The notes under the pieces: model-generated
The model's database searches: none
The model's input: only the letters and a program-made list of their open reading frames with translations
Told to the model about the DNA's origin: nothing
In this document: positions 44,591 to 56,969 of the stretch, one piece after another
How the letters are laid out: each line of letters begins with the position of its first letter
Position numbering within the stretch: position 1 is the first letter of the stretch
Translations under genes and position numbers: made by a program
Assembly: GCA_025736915.1 (NCBI GenBank)
Contig: CP107049.1
Span: 1,922,001 to 1,986,000 of the forward strand
Length of the DNA: 64,000 nt
Direction: 5' to 3'
Source of the DNA: Acinetobacter nosocomialis
Lineage (GTDB): Bacteria > Pseudomonadota > Gammaproteobacteria > Pseudomonadales > Moraxellaceae

Positions 44591-44811
44591 GTTCAAATCA
44601 GAGCTTTATTTGCGCTACTATATAAAAATTTGAATGACTTCTAATAATATTTCATTCAGCTGTTAAATTTTTGAGATAGATTCAAATTTGATAACATATA
44701 AGACTTAAGCTACATCTTAAGGGTTGCCATACACAGATAATTTAACTAAATTCTGTAACTTCGTTTTTACCCTTCTTGAGTAGGTATTTAATTCGGGATC
44801 AGACAAACTGA

Positions 44812-45369
44812 ATGAATTTTATTGATTTTATTACTAATTTTGAACATTTTTTACCTATTTTAATTCAGGAGTATGGCGCATGGGTTTATGCCATACTCTT
44901 TTTGATTATTTTTTCTGAAACAGCTTTTGTATTTATGTTCTTTTTGCCTGGAGATAGTTTACTTCTCACTGTAGGGGCACTTTGCTCAGTGATCGAAATG
45001 ATGCATCTGGGTTATATGATTACTTTGCTTACCGTAGCTGCCACCCTAGGCTATATTGTGAACTACTCTATTGGTCGTCATTTTGGTAACCGTATTTTTG
45101 AAGCAAAATCACGCTTTATTAAGAAAGAATATTTAAATAAAACCAACCGTTATTTCTTGCAACACGGTGGGAAAACTATTCTTCTGGCACGCTTTATTCC
45201 TTTTGCACGTTCTTTTGCACCATTAGCTGCGGGCTCTAGCAATATGAGTTATGGAAAATTTTTAATCTATAATGTCGCTGGAGCTATTTTGTGGATCTGC
45301 ATTCTATTAACAGCTGGATATTTATTTGGCCATGCGCTTATTCAGGTTACAGACTTAGTAGAAAATTGA
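44812..45369 (+). CDS. DedA-family membrane protein
   Basis: A 185-residue inner-membrane protein of the DedA/VTT family, linked to lipid flipping, proton-motive-force maintenance and polymyxin tolerance in other bacteria. It has the conserved ETAFVFMFFLPGDSLLLTVGA re-entrant segment (here E-T-A-F...PGDSLL), the YSIGRHFG motif and the RFIPFARSFAPLAAG signature with its essential arginines. It is somewhat shorter than typical E. coli members (about 210-220 residues), lacking some C-terminal sequence, but the core is complete. It is monocistronic. Confidence 0.9.
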   Translation: MNFIDFITNFEHFLPILIQEYGAWVYAILFLIIFSETAFVFMFFLPGDSLLLTVGALCSVIEMMHLGYMITLLTVAATLGYIVNYSIGRHFGNRIFEAKSRFIKKEYLNKTNRYFLQHGGKTILLARFIPFARSFAPLAAGSSNMSYGKFLIYNVAGAILWICILLTAGYLFGHALIQVTDLVEN

Positions 45370-45403
45370 TCTTTTTAGGTTTAATACACTGAAATAGACC
45401 AAA

Positions 45404-45438
45404 AAATAAAGGGAATGAATCAATCATTCCCTTTATTT
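45404..45438. terminator. Bidirectional terminator between the DedA gene and the cytochrome gene
   Basis: AAATAAAGGGAATGA/TCATTCCCTTTATTT is perfectly symmetrical around a 5-nt loop. Confidence 0.85.
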
Positions 45439-45457
45439 TATTTAGATCAAAATGAAT

Positions 45458-45853
45458 CTATCTAAATTTTTTGTGGTTTTCATTACGGATATTAACCAGA
45501 TTAATTGCTTCTGATTTTGCTTGGTCTAATTGACCCTTATCAACCAATACAGTAACTCGATCAATTTCAGCAACCAACTGATCTAAACCCGCTTGATATT
45601 GTTTTACCTGTACATTTTCCGGCGGTAAACCTTCCAACTTATGAGGTAAAGATTTTTTTGAAGATACTGCTGCCTGACGCATAATCACAAGCTGCTGTTT
45701 TGCGTTATTGAGATCTTTCGCTTCAGCAAAGGCTTTTGTGCTCTTTGCTAAAGTTTTCATGTCAGCTTCCAACAAGTCAGCTGCAAATGCAGAATGACTC
45801 ACTAAAGCTGCACATGAAATCAGCATACTTGCTATAAACTTTTGACTCATCAT
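45458..45853 (-). CDS. Cytochrome b562-like periplasmic four-helix protein
   Basis: A 131-residue exported protein with a signal peptide ending SHSAFA. The mature 107 residues align with E. coli cytochrome b562 (106 residues). The axial haem ligands appear conserved: Met32 of the precursor (LLEADMKTLAK, equivalent to Met7) and His127 (RNENHKKFR, equivalent to His102). The SLPHKLEGLPPE loop also corresponds. It could be a soluble haem-binding electron carrier, though the partner is unknown. Two adjacent ATGs can serve as start. It lies about 40 bp downstream of gyrB on the same strand. Confidence 0.78.
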   Translation of the reverse strand: MMSQKFIASMLISCAALVSHSAFAADLLEADMKTLAKSTKAFAEAKDLNNAKQQLVIMRQAAVSSKKSLPHKLEGLPPENVQVKQYQAGLDQLVAEIDRVTVLVDKGQLDQAKSEAINLVNIRNENHKKFR

Positions 45854-45890
45854 CTTCTCTCCTTAGACTGATTTAGAATCTAGCTATCAA

Positions 45891-48368
<2,478 letters not shown>

Positions 48369-48411
48369 CTAGCAAATATAGGTTTATTCAAAGATGGGTA
48401 ACATCAAAAAA

Positions 48412-49494
48412 TTATGGTGAAGCAAGACTAACTTGACCGGATTCAACACTGAATAATTGATATGAAATAGACAGATCATGTAAATGTTTTTTTACCGATG
48501 CATGATCTAAAGTTGTCATAAAAACCTGGCTACCAAGTTGGCTTAATCGTTCAATTAAACGTTGTTGTGCGGTTAAGTCTAATTCTGCTGTCAGATCATC
48601 TAATAATACCACAGTTTCCTTATTACTCGCATGCAACATTGCAATTTGTGACAGTTTTAAGGCAATAATCAAGAGTTTTTTCTGACCTCTTGATAAAACA
48701 TCATCTGCATGTCCAAAAGGCGTTTTTAAGCGCAAATCAGCTCGATGTGGACCATACTCTGTATAACGTCTTTCAATGTCTTTTTGGTGCTGGTTCAGCA
48801 AGTCTTGCATGAGCCCCTGCTCTGTATGAAAACCGGGGCTGTACTCCAGCTCAATCTCTAAATCAGGCAATAACTGACTTAAGTCATTTTGAAAATAAAC
48901 GTTCCATTGCTCTACGATACTTAAACGCTGTGAGTGTAAAATTTCGCCATAATCACTCAACATTTTGTTCCACGGCTCTAAGTCAGCCAAAGAAAGATTG
49001 CGTCTTGTTTTGAGTAAGGTATTTCGCTGTTTTAAAGCTCGAGAGTAATATTGCCAAGCAAAATAAAACTCAGGTTCCACGTGGAACATTAGCCAATCTA
49101 AAAGCTGACGTCTTGGCTTAGCGCCATGGTCAATAATATCTGTACTTTGTGGGTCAATATGCTGCAAAGGGAGCAATTTGGCGAGTTGACCTTGAGTCGC
49201 AACTGTATCGCCGTTGACTTTCATCAACTGCTCACCGGAAGCGAGTTTCTGCATACCGATTTTTTCAGTTGTTGACTGAGCAAAGACAATCGCGTCGTCA
49301 GCTTCATACTGAATATAATTTTTGGGAATATGTGTACGGAATGAACGACCAGTTGCAAGCAAATGAATCGCTTCTAAAATTGATGTTTTACCCGAACCGT
49401 TAGCGCCATAAAAAACATTAAACGGTTGCAAACCATGGAGTGCAACCGTTTTTAAATTACGCACGCGTTCTATATTTAAGCGCGTAAGATGCAT
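48412..49494 (-). CDS. recF: DNA replication and repair protein RecF
   Basis: SMC-like ATPase that loads RecA at gaps with RecO and RecR. The 360-residue product has Walker A ([16 protein letters not shown]), the ABC-type signature ([17 protein letters not shown]) and Walker B ([12 protein letters not shown]). It begins 14 bp after dnaN. A parS-like palindrome is embedded in the coding sequence, encoding the Met-Phe-His-Val-Glu stretch around residue 137. Confidence 0.97.
   Translation of the reverse strand: MHLTRLNIERVRNLKTVALHGLQPFNVFYGANGSGKTSILEAIHLLATGRSFRTHIPKNYIQYEADDAIVFAQSTTEKIGMQKLASGEQLMKVNGDTVATQGQLAKLLPLQHIDPQSTDIIDHGAKPRRQLLDWLMFHVEPEFYFAWQYYSRALKQRNTLLKTRRNLSLADLEPWNKMLSDYGEILHSQRLSIVEQWNVYFQNDLSQLLPDLEIELEYSPGFHTEQGLMQDLLNQHQKDIERRYTEYGPHRADLRLKTPFGHADDVLSRGQKKLLIIALKLSQIAMLHASNKETVVLLDDLTAELDLTAQQRLIERLSQLGSQVFMTTLDHASVKKHLHDLSISYQLFSVESGQVSLASP
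49073..49088. other. parS-like centromere site 2, inside recF
   Basis: Read on the minus strand the site is TGTTCCACGTGGAACC, a 14-bp perfect palindrome plus flanks, identical to the parS consensus I recall from Pseudomonas. It lies within the recF coding frame, about 3.3 kb from oriC. Confidence 0.85.
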
Positions 49495-49508
49495 AGAATT
49501 AAACCAGA

Positions 49509-50657
49509 TTAAACACGCATCGGCATAACAACATAAGTCTGGTCAGGATGAGCTGGATCTTGTACCAATACTGACTGGTTTGCTTCAGTCATGCTCATAT
49601 TTACGTCATCACCATCTAATACACCCAATACATCAAGTAAATATTGAGCATTAAATGACATTTCTAATGGGGTATTTTGATATTGGATTGCTAAATCCTC
49701 AATCGCTTCATCTTGTTCAGGGTTATTTGCACGAAGCTGTAAAGAATCCTGATTAAAGTTTAAGAAAACACCACGTAATTTTTCATTACTTAAAATTGCG
49801 ACACGTTGTAATGATTGTTTAAATACATCATGACCAATCAAAACATGTTTATCACCACCACGTGGAATTACACGGCGGTAATCAGGGAATTTTCCATCAA
49901 TCAATTTTGTCGTAAAACGAACAGTAATATCACCTTGTTCTTTATCACGGCTTGGCGTATTGATCGTTACATTTAATAATTCACGGCCAATAAGCAAAGT
50001 AAGTTGCTCATCTTCAATACTAAGTAAGCGTTGTAATTCACCCACAGCTTTACGCGGCACAATTGCTTGTACTAATTGAGATGAACTAGAAGAAGCCAAA
50101 ATTTCACAAAGAGCAAGACGGTGACCATCTGTTGTGACTGCACGCAATTGATTTTCATCAATTTCTAACAACGTACCAGTTAAATAAAAACGTACATCTT
50201 GTACGGCCATCGCAAAAGCAGTTTTTTCAAATAAACGCTTTAATTCACGTTGGGTCACCTGTACTTGCGTACCTTGGCTATTCTCAGTATTTAACAACGG
50301 ATAATCTTCTGCTGGTAAAGTACCTAGCACAAAACGGCTATTACCAGACTTTAAAATACATCTTTGATCTTCTGTAATTTGTAAGTCAATCAATGCGGCG
50401 GTAGGCAAAGATTTACAAATGTCCATCAATTTACGCGCAGGAACAGTCGTTTCACCTGCTTCGAGGCACGCCCCTTCTGATAAAGCAGTGCTCGCCACCA
50501 GTTCAACTTCTAAATCCGAACCAGTAATGGTGAGTGCTTGACCATTAGCCTGAATTTTGACGTTTGAAAGAATATTCAAGGTATGACGACGTTCTACCGC
50601 ACCGACAACATGTGATAAAACATTGAGTAAACTTTCTTTAGCGATTTTCAAACGCAC
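49509..50657 (-). CDS. dnaN: DNA polymerase III sliding clamp (beta subunit)
   Basis: The processivity clamp, a dimer encircling DNA. The 382-residue product opens with [20 protein letters not shown] and ends YVVMPMRV, typical of DnaN, with three repeated clamp folds. The start is a GTG with AGAGGA seven bases upstream; no in-frame ATG fits. It follows dnaA with about 100 bp between them, which may carry an internal promoter. Confidence 0.97.
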   Translation of the reverse strand: MRLKIAKESLLNVLSHVVGAVERRHTLNILSNVKIQANGQALTITGSDLEVELVASTALSEGACLEAGETTVPARKLMDICKSLPTAALIDLQITEDQRCILKSGNSRFVLGTLPAEDYPLLNTENSQGTQVQVTQRELKRLFEKTAFAMAVQDVRFYLTGTLLEIDENQLRAVTTDGHRLALCEILASSSSSQLVQAIVPRKAVGELQRLLSIEDEQLTLLIGRELLNVTINTPSRDKEQGDITVRFTTKLIDGKFPDYRRVIPRGGDKHVLIGHDVFKQSLQRVAILSNEKLRGVFLNFNQDSLQLRANNPEQDEAIEDLAIQYQNTPLEMSFNAQYLLDVLGVLDGDDVNMSMTEANQSVLVQDPAHPDQTYVVMPMRV

Positions 50658-50754
50658 GATTCATTCCTCTAGCAACTTGGAGCAAACATTTCATTTTTTA
50701 GCTGTGTACTATGCTGCACTTATGGAGACTTTGCAACAACGTCTTATGATTTCA

Positions 50755-52152
50755 TTAACTCTGAAGAAGACGTAGTAAATTCTTATAATCTTCGTCAAAG
50801 ATAGGATCTTCTTCCCTTAAACTGACTACTTTTTCACAAGCATGCATCACGGTACTATGGTCTCGGCCACCAAAAGCCATTCCAATTTCCGGAAAACTAT
50901 CACCAGTCAACTCACGAGCAAGCCCCATCGCCAATTGGCGTGGTCGCGCATAGATTCGTGTTCGTTTTGGACCTACGAGTTCTTTGAGCGGGATGCGGAA
51001 ATATTCACTCACCACACGTTGGATATTTTCCACACTAATTGTACGCGCACGGATCGCCAATACATCTTTTAAAGACTCTCGCACAACATCAAGATCGATG
51101 GGCGCACCTTTAAAACGTGAAATTGCGACAACTTTATTCAATGCGCCTTCAAGTTCACGTACATTCGCTACTACTTGTTGTGCAATAAATAATGCGCAGT
51201 TTCTTGGCAAATCAACGCCACTATTTTCAGCTTTTTTAAGCAGAATCTCGATTCGTGTTTCAATATCTGGTGGTTCAACGCCTACCGATAGTCCCCAAGA
51301 AAAACGAGAAACTAATCGAGGATCAAGTTCTGTTAATTCTTTAGGATAGCGATCAGAAGTTAAAATAATTTGTTTAGATTCATCAAGTAAGGCGTTAAAT
51401 GTATAAAAGAATTCAACTAAGCTAGCTTCTTTACCAGCCAAAAGGTGAATATCATCAACTAATAACAAATCTAAAGAACGACAATTTTTCTTAAACTCTT
51501 CAACCTTTCCTTTTTGTAAGGAACTCACAAAATCTTGTACAAAACTTTCTGAGGTCATATACATGACTCTCGCATTCGGCTTAGCTTGAAGTAAAGCATT
51601 ACCAACTGCTTGCATTAAGTGAGTTTTACCAAGACCCGTTGGGCCATATAAAAACAAGGGGTTATGCTGAGAAGCACCTAATTGTGTTAATACTTTTCTA
51701 CAAGTTTCCGCTGCCATTTGGTTAGAACGGCCTTCAACAAATAGTGAAAAAGTAAATTGTGGATTTAATAGTTTCTTTTTTGATGTTTTCGGGCTAACTG
51801 CAGTGTTGGCAACAGGTTCAGGTTCTCTTTTAACCTTAGTTGGTTGCGATACAGGCGTACTTTGTAAGGCAGCTGTAGTTGTTGCCGGTTGTTCATTAGA
51901 AGACAAAATACTACCAGGACGAGAATCGACCAAGATTTCTACCTGACGTACACGTCCTTCTGACAACTGTTCTGCCAATATAGAAATTAACTCTAAATGA
52001 TTCTCTTGAATATAACGTGTCCAATAAGGGTTAGGAGCATATAGACGTAGTATGCCCTCCACTTCTTCAGCTACTAAAGGGCGAATCCACATCGCAAAGA
52101 CGTTATCAGAGAGCTCTTGTCGCAAGCGAGTTAAGCAGTCTGTCCAAAGCAT
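50755..52152 (-). CDS. dnaA: Chromosomal replication initiator DnaA
   Basis: AAA+ initiator that binds DnaA boxes and melts oriC. The 465-residue product has an N-terminal DnaB/DiaA-interaction domain (about 1-80), a variable linker (about 85-130), the ATPase core with Walker A GPTGLGKTHLMQAVG and Walker B LLLVDDIHLLAGKE, and the C-terminal DNA-binding domain with GGRDHSTVMHACEKV. It reads away from the origin on the minus strand, with AGGGG upstream of the ATG. Confidence 0.98.
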   Translation of the reverse strand: MLWTDCLTRLRQELSDNVFAMWIRPLVAEEVEGILRLYAPNPYWTRYIQENHLELISILAEQLSEGRVRQVEILVDSRPGSILSSNEQPATTTAALQSTPVSQPTKVKREPEPVANTAVSPKTSKKKLLNPQFTFSLFVEGRSNQMAAETCRKVLTQLGASQHNPLFLYGPTGLGKTHLMQAVGNALLQAKPNARVMYMTSESFVQDFVSSLQKGKVEEFKKNCRSLDLLLVDDIHLLAGKEASLVEFFYTFNALLDESKQIILTSDRYPKELTELDPRLVSRFSWGLSVGVEPPDIETRIEILLKKAENSGVDLPRNCALFIAQQVVANVRELEGALNKVVAISRFKGAPIDLDVVRESLKDVLAIRARTISVENIQRVVSEYFRIPLKELVGPKRTRIYARPRQLAMGLARELTGDSFPEIGMAFGGRDHSTVMHACEKVVSLREEDPIFDEDYKNLLRLLQS

Positions 52153-52768
52153 GTGTATCCCCTATGTCTGCGTTTTAAATTCAAATCATTTAAAGATTAA
52201 CCCTTCCTGATAAGAAGGGGTCGCCATTCTACCCAAGTTATCCACATCTGTCATGACGAATTCGGTTGATTTTGCCTAAAAAGAAATCTCTTGTGAATAA
52301 ATTTAAATTCAAAACCAATTGTGAATAACTTTTTGCACATCCTGTGGATAAATTAACACATAAACTTATCCACAATCTATAAAGTTAATAAAAACAGAGT
52401 TATCAACAGCTCAAACATATGTTTTTTAAATTTAAAAGTGCGAAATCCACAGGAAAAGTCCACACTAATAAGAATAAATTTAAATTTTAAAATTTGAATT
52501 TATTTAATAGGGCCACATCAAATTGTGGATAACTAAAAAATATGAATTTAAATTCAAATATACCAAACTAGAACCACTTTGACATCTTGGTTTGTTGATA
52601 AGTATGTAAATAAGAAGTGTATATCTTAAAAGTCTCAATAAAAATAAACAATTACTTTGTGTATAACTCTTAAATGAGAAAAAGTAGCTAAATATAAACA
52701 GAAGGTAGGAAAGTAAAAATTTGACTTAAATACAAAACTTTCTCGGTTTTTCATTGACAGCGTAAACA
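52153..52768. other. oriC: Chromosomal replication origin oriC
   Basis: The non-coding region between dnaA and rpmH carries several DnaA boxes. Perfect TTATCCACA occurs at 52238-52246 and 52366-52374, and in reverse at 52343-52351 and 52524-52532. Close variants are TTATTCACA in reverse at 52292-52300 and 52320-52328, and TTATCAACA at 52400-52408. The stretch 52420-52560 is extremely A/T-rich, with repeated AAATTTAAATT-type segments, and is the likely unwinding element. Gene order on both sides is the classic gammaproteobacterial origin layout. Function is inferred from motifs and context. Confidence 0.88.
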
Positions 52769-52782
52769 TTGCACAATAAAAT
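52754..52782 (+). promoter_or_regulatory. rpmH promoter
   Basis: A consensus TTGACA (-35), a 17-bp spacer and TAAAAT (-10), about 40 bp upstream of the rpmH start codon. It drives the rpmH-rnpA-yidD-yidC genes. Confidence 0.82.
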
Positions 52783-52822
52783 CGCGGACCTTTATAGAAA
52801 GATCATTTTTGGGAGTTTCAAT

Positions 52823-52957
52823 ATGAAACGTACTTTCCAACCATCTGAATTAAAGCGTAAGCGCGTTCATGGTTTCCGTGCTCGTATGGCAACTAAAGCT
52901 GGTCGTCAAGTTTTAGCTCGTCGTCGTGCAAAAGGTCGTCATAGCTTAACTGTTTAA
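52823..52957 (+). CDS. rpmH: 50S ribosomal protein L34
   Basis: A 44-residue, highly basic ribosomal protein with the invariant [20 protein letters not shown] start and a C-terminus ending GRHSLTV. The ATG at 52823 follows GGGAGT; a longer in-frame reading would add 18 residues absent from the family. It is the first gene rightward from oriC. Confidence 0.98.
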
Positions 52958-52986
52958 TTACTGTTAGCTGACCAGACTTGGGTGTG

Positions 52987-53379
52987 ATGGCACTTTACAG
53001 TTTTAGCACAGATCGTCGTGTACGCTGTGCTGCAGATTATAAAAGTGTATTTGATGGTGCGCTTTTTAAAGTGCATCAGCCCCATTTTTTATTTCTTGCA
53101 AAATTCACCGAACAGCCTAATAGCCGTTTGGGTATTGTCGTTGCTAAGAAAAAAGTGCGCCGTGCGCATGAAAGAAATCGAATAAAGCGTCTTGCCCGTG
53201 AGAGCTTTCGTCTTAATCAGCCGAAATTTGGGTTAGACATAGATGTTGTTGTAATGCCTAAAGTTGGTATTGAAACGATTACGAATGCTGAGCTATATCA
53301 ACAATTAGATTTTGCTTGGCAAAAATTACAACGCTTGGCAAAAAAACATTCTAAAGTTGTCCCAACCTCGCAGAACTAA
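52987..53379 (+). CDS. rnpA: Ribonuclease P protein component
   Basis: Small basic protein that assists the RNase P RNA in removing tRNA 5' leaders. The 130-residue product has the RNR signature ([20 protein letters not shown]) and the FLFLAKF central strand. I choose the ATG at 52987; the TTG and GTG codons three and two codons upstream are possible alternatives. It lies 29 bp after rpmH. Confidence 0.95.
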   Translation: MALYSFSTDRRVRCAADYKSVFDGALFKVHQPHFLFLAKFTEQPNSRLGIVVAKKKVRRAHERNRIKRLARESFRLNQPKFGLDIDVVVMPKVGIETITNAELYQQLDFAWQKLQRLAKKHSKVVPTSQN

Positions 53380-53389
53380 GAGATGACCA

Positions 53390-53710
53390 ATGGTTCGTAT
53401 TTTGCGTTGGTTGATTCGTCTGTATCAAATTGCGATTAGTCCGCTTCTTGGACCCCGTTGTCGTTATATTCCAACTTGTTCCCAATATGCGATAGAAGCA
53501 TTACAAACTCATGGTGCAATTAAAGGCGTTTGGTTATCTTCTAAACGTATTTGCCGTTGTCATCCATGGGGAGGCTCCGGATATGATCCGGTACCGCCAA
53601 AAGCAATTCGTTTTATTTCGTTTCATCAAATAGATTCTCAAACGCATCATGTTGCTGTACCCTTTCGTGATCGTTTAATGAAGCAAAATCTCTCTAACCA
53701 TTTGGGGTAA
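53390..53710 (+). CDS. yidD: Membrane protein insertion efficiency factor YidD
   Basis: A 106-residue protein of the YidD family, an inner-membrane-associated factor that helps YidC-dependent insertion. It has an amphipathic N-terminus and the family signature [20 protein letters not shown] with conserved cysteines, followed by [18 protein letters not shown]. It sits between rnpA and yidC with 10 bp and 5 bp gaps, as in most proteobacteria. Confidence 0.95.
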   Translation: MVRILRWLIRLYQIAISPLLGPRCRYIPTCSQYAIEALQTHGAIKGVWLSSKRICRCHPWGGSGYDPVPPKAIRFISFHQIDSQTHHVAVPFRDRLMKQNLSNHLG

Positions 53711-53715
53711 TAGAT

Positions 53716-55476
53716 ATGCAACAATGGGCCAGGTTTGCAATTCTCGGGGCCATGTTTGTCACCGCATATTTGCTCATTTTGGCTTGGCAAAAAGATTATG
53801 GAAATGCTGCAACTGCACCGCAACAACAAGCGGCGGCAGTAAGTTCGCATGAAGTATCTGCTGATTTGCCAAATGCCAAAACTGCAACAGTGGCTTCCGA
53901 TGTGCCACAAGCAAATATTGCGCAGTCACAAACCACAGATGCAACTGCACCTGTGAATCAACAGCTTATTTCAGTACAAACTGACCTTTACCATATTTGG
54001 ATTAATCCAAAAGGTGGTGATATTGTTCGTATTGAATTACTCTCTCACGACAAAAGCAAAGACAGTAATCAACCCTTTGTTATGCTTGAAAACGATGCCA
54101 AGCGTACATATGTTGCTCAATCTGGCTTAATTGGTTTGAATGGACCAGACAGTAGTCGTGGTGGTCGTCCGTTATATGCGGTTGAAAAAACATCATATAC
54201 TTTGGCTGATGCTAAAGGTGTACAAGATCAAAAGGGTCAAGCTGAAAAAGTTTTAAACGTTCCTATGGTATTTAAAACACCAGAAGGCGTTGAAATTATT
54301 AAAACTTTCACCTTTACTCAAGGTCAGTATCCGATTGTTGTAAGCCATCAAGTCATTAACCGTAGCCAACAAAATTGGCAAGGTCAGATGTTTGGACAAT
54401 TAAAGCGCGATAACTCTGAGGATCCTGGTAAGTCTTCTCAAGGTATTTTCACACTAGGAACTTTCTTAGGTGGAGCATGGGGTACGCCTGATTCACATTA
54501 TAACAAGCTTAAATTTGCTAATTTCTCAGAAGAAAAAGTAAATACTGAAGCTAAAGGTGGATGGGTTGCGATTGTTCAGCACTACTTTGTAAGTGCTTGG
54601 ATTCCTGGAAACCTTAAACTGACTCAAGCAAATGGTCAGCCTTATGTTGCTAAGCTTGAATCTCGTCAGTCTGCGGATCATATGAATATTATTGGCTTTA
54701 CTTCGCCAGTAATTAATGTTCCAGCTGGCACTTCAATGGAAGTAGATGCGAAGCTTTATTCAGGTCCAAAAGTACAATCTGAATTAAAAGATTTGGCTGT
54801 AGGTTTGAACCAGACTGTTGACTATGGTTGGTTATGGCCAATTGCTAAGTTATTGTTCTTAGGTCTTCAATTCTTCCATAGCATTGTAGGCAACTGGGGA
54901 TGGTCAATCATCTTGCTTACCATTATGGTGAAGATGATTTTGTGGCCTTTATCTTCAAAAAGTTATCGTTCTATGGCGAAAATGCGTGTGATTGCACCAG
55001 AAATGCAACGCATGAAAGAAGAGTTCGGTGAAGACCGCATGCGCTTCTCGCAAGAAATGATGGCGCTTTATAAACGTGAACAAGTTAATCCACTATCAGG
55101 TTGTTTGCCGCTATTGCTACAAATGCCGATTTTCCTTGCCTTGTACTGGGTACTCATGGAAAGTGTGGAATTACGTCACGCACCATGGTTAGGCTGGATT
55201 CAAGACTTGTCTGCAATGGATCCATGGTTCATCTTGCCGTTAATTATGGGTGCGACAATGTTTGCTCAGCAAATGTTGAACCCGCAACCGGCTGATCCAA
55301 TGCAAGCGAAAGTATTCCGCATTATGCCGATTATGTTCACGGTATTTATGTTGTTCTTCCCTGCAGGTCTCGTGTTGTACTGGATTGTGAACAACAGTAT
55401 TACCATTTTACAGCAATGGTTTATTAACAAAAGTGTTGCGAAAAGTCGTCTAAATAAGACTGAATCAGCGTCTTAA
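53716..55476 (+). CDS. yidC: Membrane protein insertase YidC
   Basis: Inner-membrane insertase working alone or with SecYEG. The 586-residue product has an N-terminal TM (about residues 5-22), a large periplasmic beta-sandwich P1 domain (about 80-350) and five conserved C-terminal TM segments. These include the hydrophilic-groove Arg region (MVKMILWPLSSKSYRSMAKM), followed by LSGCLPLLLQMPIFLALYWV. The length is typical for gammaproteobacteria. A terminator follows. Confidence 0.97.
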   Translation: MQQWARFAILGAMFVTAYLLILAWQKDYGNAATAPQQQAAAVSSHEVSADLPNAKTATVASDVPQANIAQSQTTDATAPVNQQLISVQTDLYHIWINPKGGDIVRIELLSHDKSKDSNQPFVMLENDAKRTYVAQSGLIGLNGPDSSRGGRPLYAVEKTSYTLADAKGVQDQKGQAEKVLNVPMVFKTPEGVEIIKTFTFTQGQYPIVVSHQVINRSQQNWQGQMFGQLKRDNSEDPGKSSQGIFTLGTFLGGAWGTPDSHYNKLKFANFSEEKVNTEAKGGWVAIVQHYFVSAWIPGNLKLTQANGQPYVAKLESRQSADHMNIIGFTSPVINVPAGTSMEVDAKLYSGPKVQSELKDLAVGLNQTVDYGWLWPIAKLLFLGLQFFHSIVGNWGWSIILLTIMVKMILWPLSSKSYRSMAKMRVIAPEMQRMKEEFGEDRMRFSQEMMALYKREQVNPLSGCLPLLLQMPIFLALYWVLMESVELRHAPWLGWIQDLSAMDPWFILPLIMGATMFAQQMLNPQPADPMQAKVFRIMPIMFTVFMLFFPAGLVLYWIVNNSITILQQWFINKSVAKSRLNKTESAS

Positions 55477-55497
55477 TCGTTGAACTTTTGCTGAATC

Positions 55498-55535
55498 AAT
55501 CCGCTTAAGATGGTAATCTTAGGCGGATTTTTCTT
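55498..55535 (+). terminator. Terminator of the rpmH-yidC unit
   Basis: AATCCGCTTAAGAT pairs with ATCTTAGGCGGATT (one G-T pair) around a 4-nt loop, followed by TTTCTTT. Confidence 0.85.
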
Positions 55536-55568
55536 TGGCTGTATTTTAGGTTTTTTTAGGTGAATAAT

Positions 55569-56924
55569 ATGCAAAGTCAAACCACAATTGCTGCAATTGC
55601 AACGCCGCCAGGGCGTGGTGGAGTGGGCGTGATTCGCTTATCTGGACCTAAGGCCTATGAAATTGCTCAAAAGCTGACGCAAAAAAACTTGCCTGAAGCA
55701 CGGATGGCTGGTTTCCGTAAGTTTTATGAGGCTGATGGAAGCATCATGGATGAAGGCATCCTCTTGTGCTTTCCAAATCCACATTCGTTTACTGGTGAAG
55801 ATGTTGTCGAGCTACAAGGACACGGCGGTCCAGTCATTCAAAATGCTCTCCTTGGCCGTTTATTTGAGCTAGGTGCAATTGCTGCAAAAGCTGGTGAGTT
55901 CTCCATGCGAGCTTTTGAAAATGGCAAAATGGACTTAGTACAAGCGGAAGCGATTGCTGACTTGATTGATGCAACCTCTCAAGCTGCGGCACGCTCTGCT
56001 GTTCGCTCTTTACAGGGCGCATTTTCAACAAAAATTAATACGGTTTTAGAAAAACTGATCCATTTACGATTACATGTTGAAGCTGCGATTGATTTTCCTG
56101 AAGAGGAAATCGATTTCTTAGCAGATGGTAAGATTTTAGCTTTACTGGAAGATGTCCAGCAGTCGGTACATGCGGTTCAAACTTCTGCACGACAAGGGCA
56201 ACTCTTACGTGAAGGTTTGCAAGTTGTTATTGCGGGTAAACCGAATGCGGGTAAATCGAGCTTATTAAATGCGCTTGCTGGTGTAGAACGCGCTATTGTG
56301 ACGGACATTGCTGGCACAACTCGCGATGTTTTGCATGAAAAAATTAGCTTAAATGGTCTGCCAATTACCTTAACAGACACCGCTGGTCTTCGTGAAACAG
56401 GTGATATCGTTGAAAAAGAAGGGATTCGTAGAGCAATTAAAGAAATTGAACAAGCTGATTTATTGTTGTTAGTTTATGATTTAAATCAAGGCGACGACCC
56501 CTTAAAACTCGCTCAAGAATATTTTGCCGAACATATTGAACCACGTCGTTTAATGTTAATTGGTAATAAATGCGACTTAACTGGACAGGTAGCTGAAATT
56601 ACTGATTTTCAAGGGTTCCGTCATATTACAGTTTCTGCAAAACAAGAGATGGGCGTACAAGGCCTCGTAGATGCGATTACAGCTCATGCAGGCTTTCACC
56701 CTGAGGAAGATACGTTTATTGCAAGAACACGCCATTTAGACGCAATGAAGCGCACACAGCTCTATCTTTCAGAAGCACGTGAGCAACTTGTTGTATTTAA
56801 CGCTGGTGAGCTTGTTGCCGAATCATTACGCCTTGCTCAAAATGCTCTAGGTGAGATTACAGGTGACTTTAGCGCCGATGACCTACTTGGCAAAATCTTT
56901 GGTTCGTTCTGTATTGGAAAATAA
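55569..56924 (+). CDS. mnmE: tRNA modification GTPase MnmE
   Basis: With MnmG, installs the carboxymethylaminomethyl group on U34 of certain tRNAs. The 451-residue product has the N-terminal folate-binding domain (MQSQTTIAAIATPPGRGGVG), helical domains and an inserted Ras-like G domain (GKPNAGKSSLL, DIAGTTRD, DTAGLRET, NKCD). It has the invariant C-terminal CIGK with the catalytic-type Cys. The ATG at 55569 is well spaced from TTAGGTGA; a GTG three codons earlier overlaps that site. Confidence 0.97.
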   Translation: MQSQTTIAAIATPPGRGGVGVIRLSGPKAYEIAQKLTQKNLPEARMAGFRKFYEADGSIMDEGILLCFPNPHSFTGEDVVELQGHGGPVIQNALLGRLFELGAIAAKAGEFSMRAFENGKMDLVQAEAIADLIDATSQAAARSAVRSLQGAFSTKINTVLEKLIHLRLHVEAAIDFPEEEIDFLADGKILALLEDVQQSVHAVQTSARQGQLLREGLQVVIAGKPNAGKSSLLNALAGVERAIVTDIAGTTRDVLHEKISLNGLPITLTDTAGLRETGDIVEKEGIRRAIKEIEQADLLLLVYDLNQGDDPLKLAQEYFAEHIEPRRLMLIGNKCDLTGQVAEITDFQGFRHITVSAKQEMGVQGLVDAITAHAGFHPEEDTFIARTRHLDAMKRTQLYLSEAREQLVVFNAGELVAESLRLAQNALGEITGDFSADDLLGKIFGSFCIGK

Positions 56925-56930
56925 TAAAAA

Positions 56931-56962
56931 ACTGGATGATGTAGAGTGTTATGTCATCCAGT
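56931..56962. terminator. Hairpin terminator between mnmE and the metalloregulator gene
   Basis: ACTGGATGA pairs with TCATCCAGT around a 14-nt loop, with modest T-runs on the plus side. It probably serves the converging transcripts. Confidence 0.6.
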
Positions 56963-56969
56963 ACTTTTC

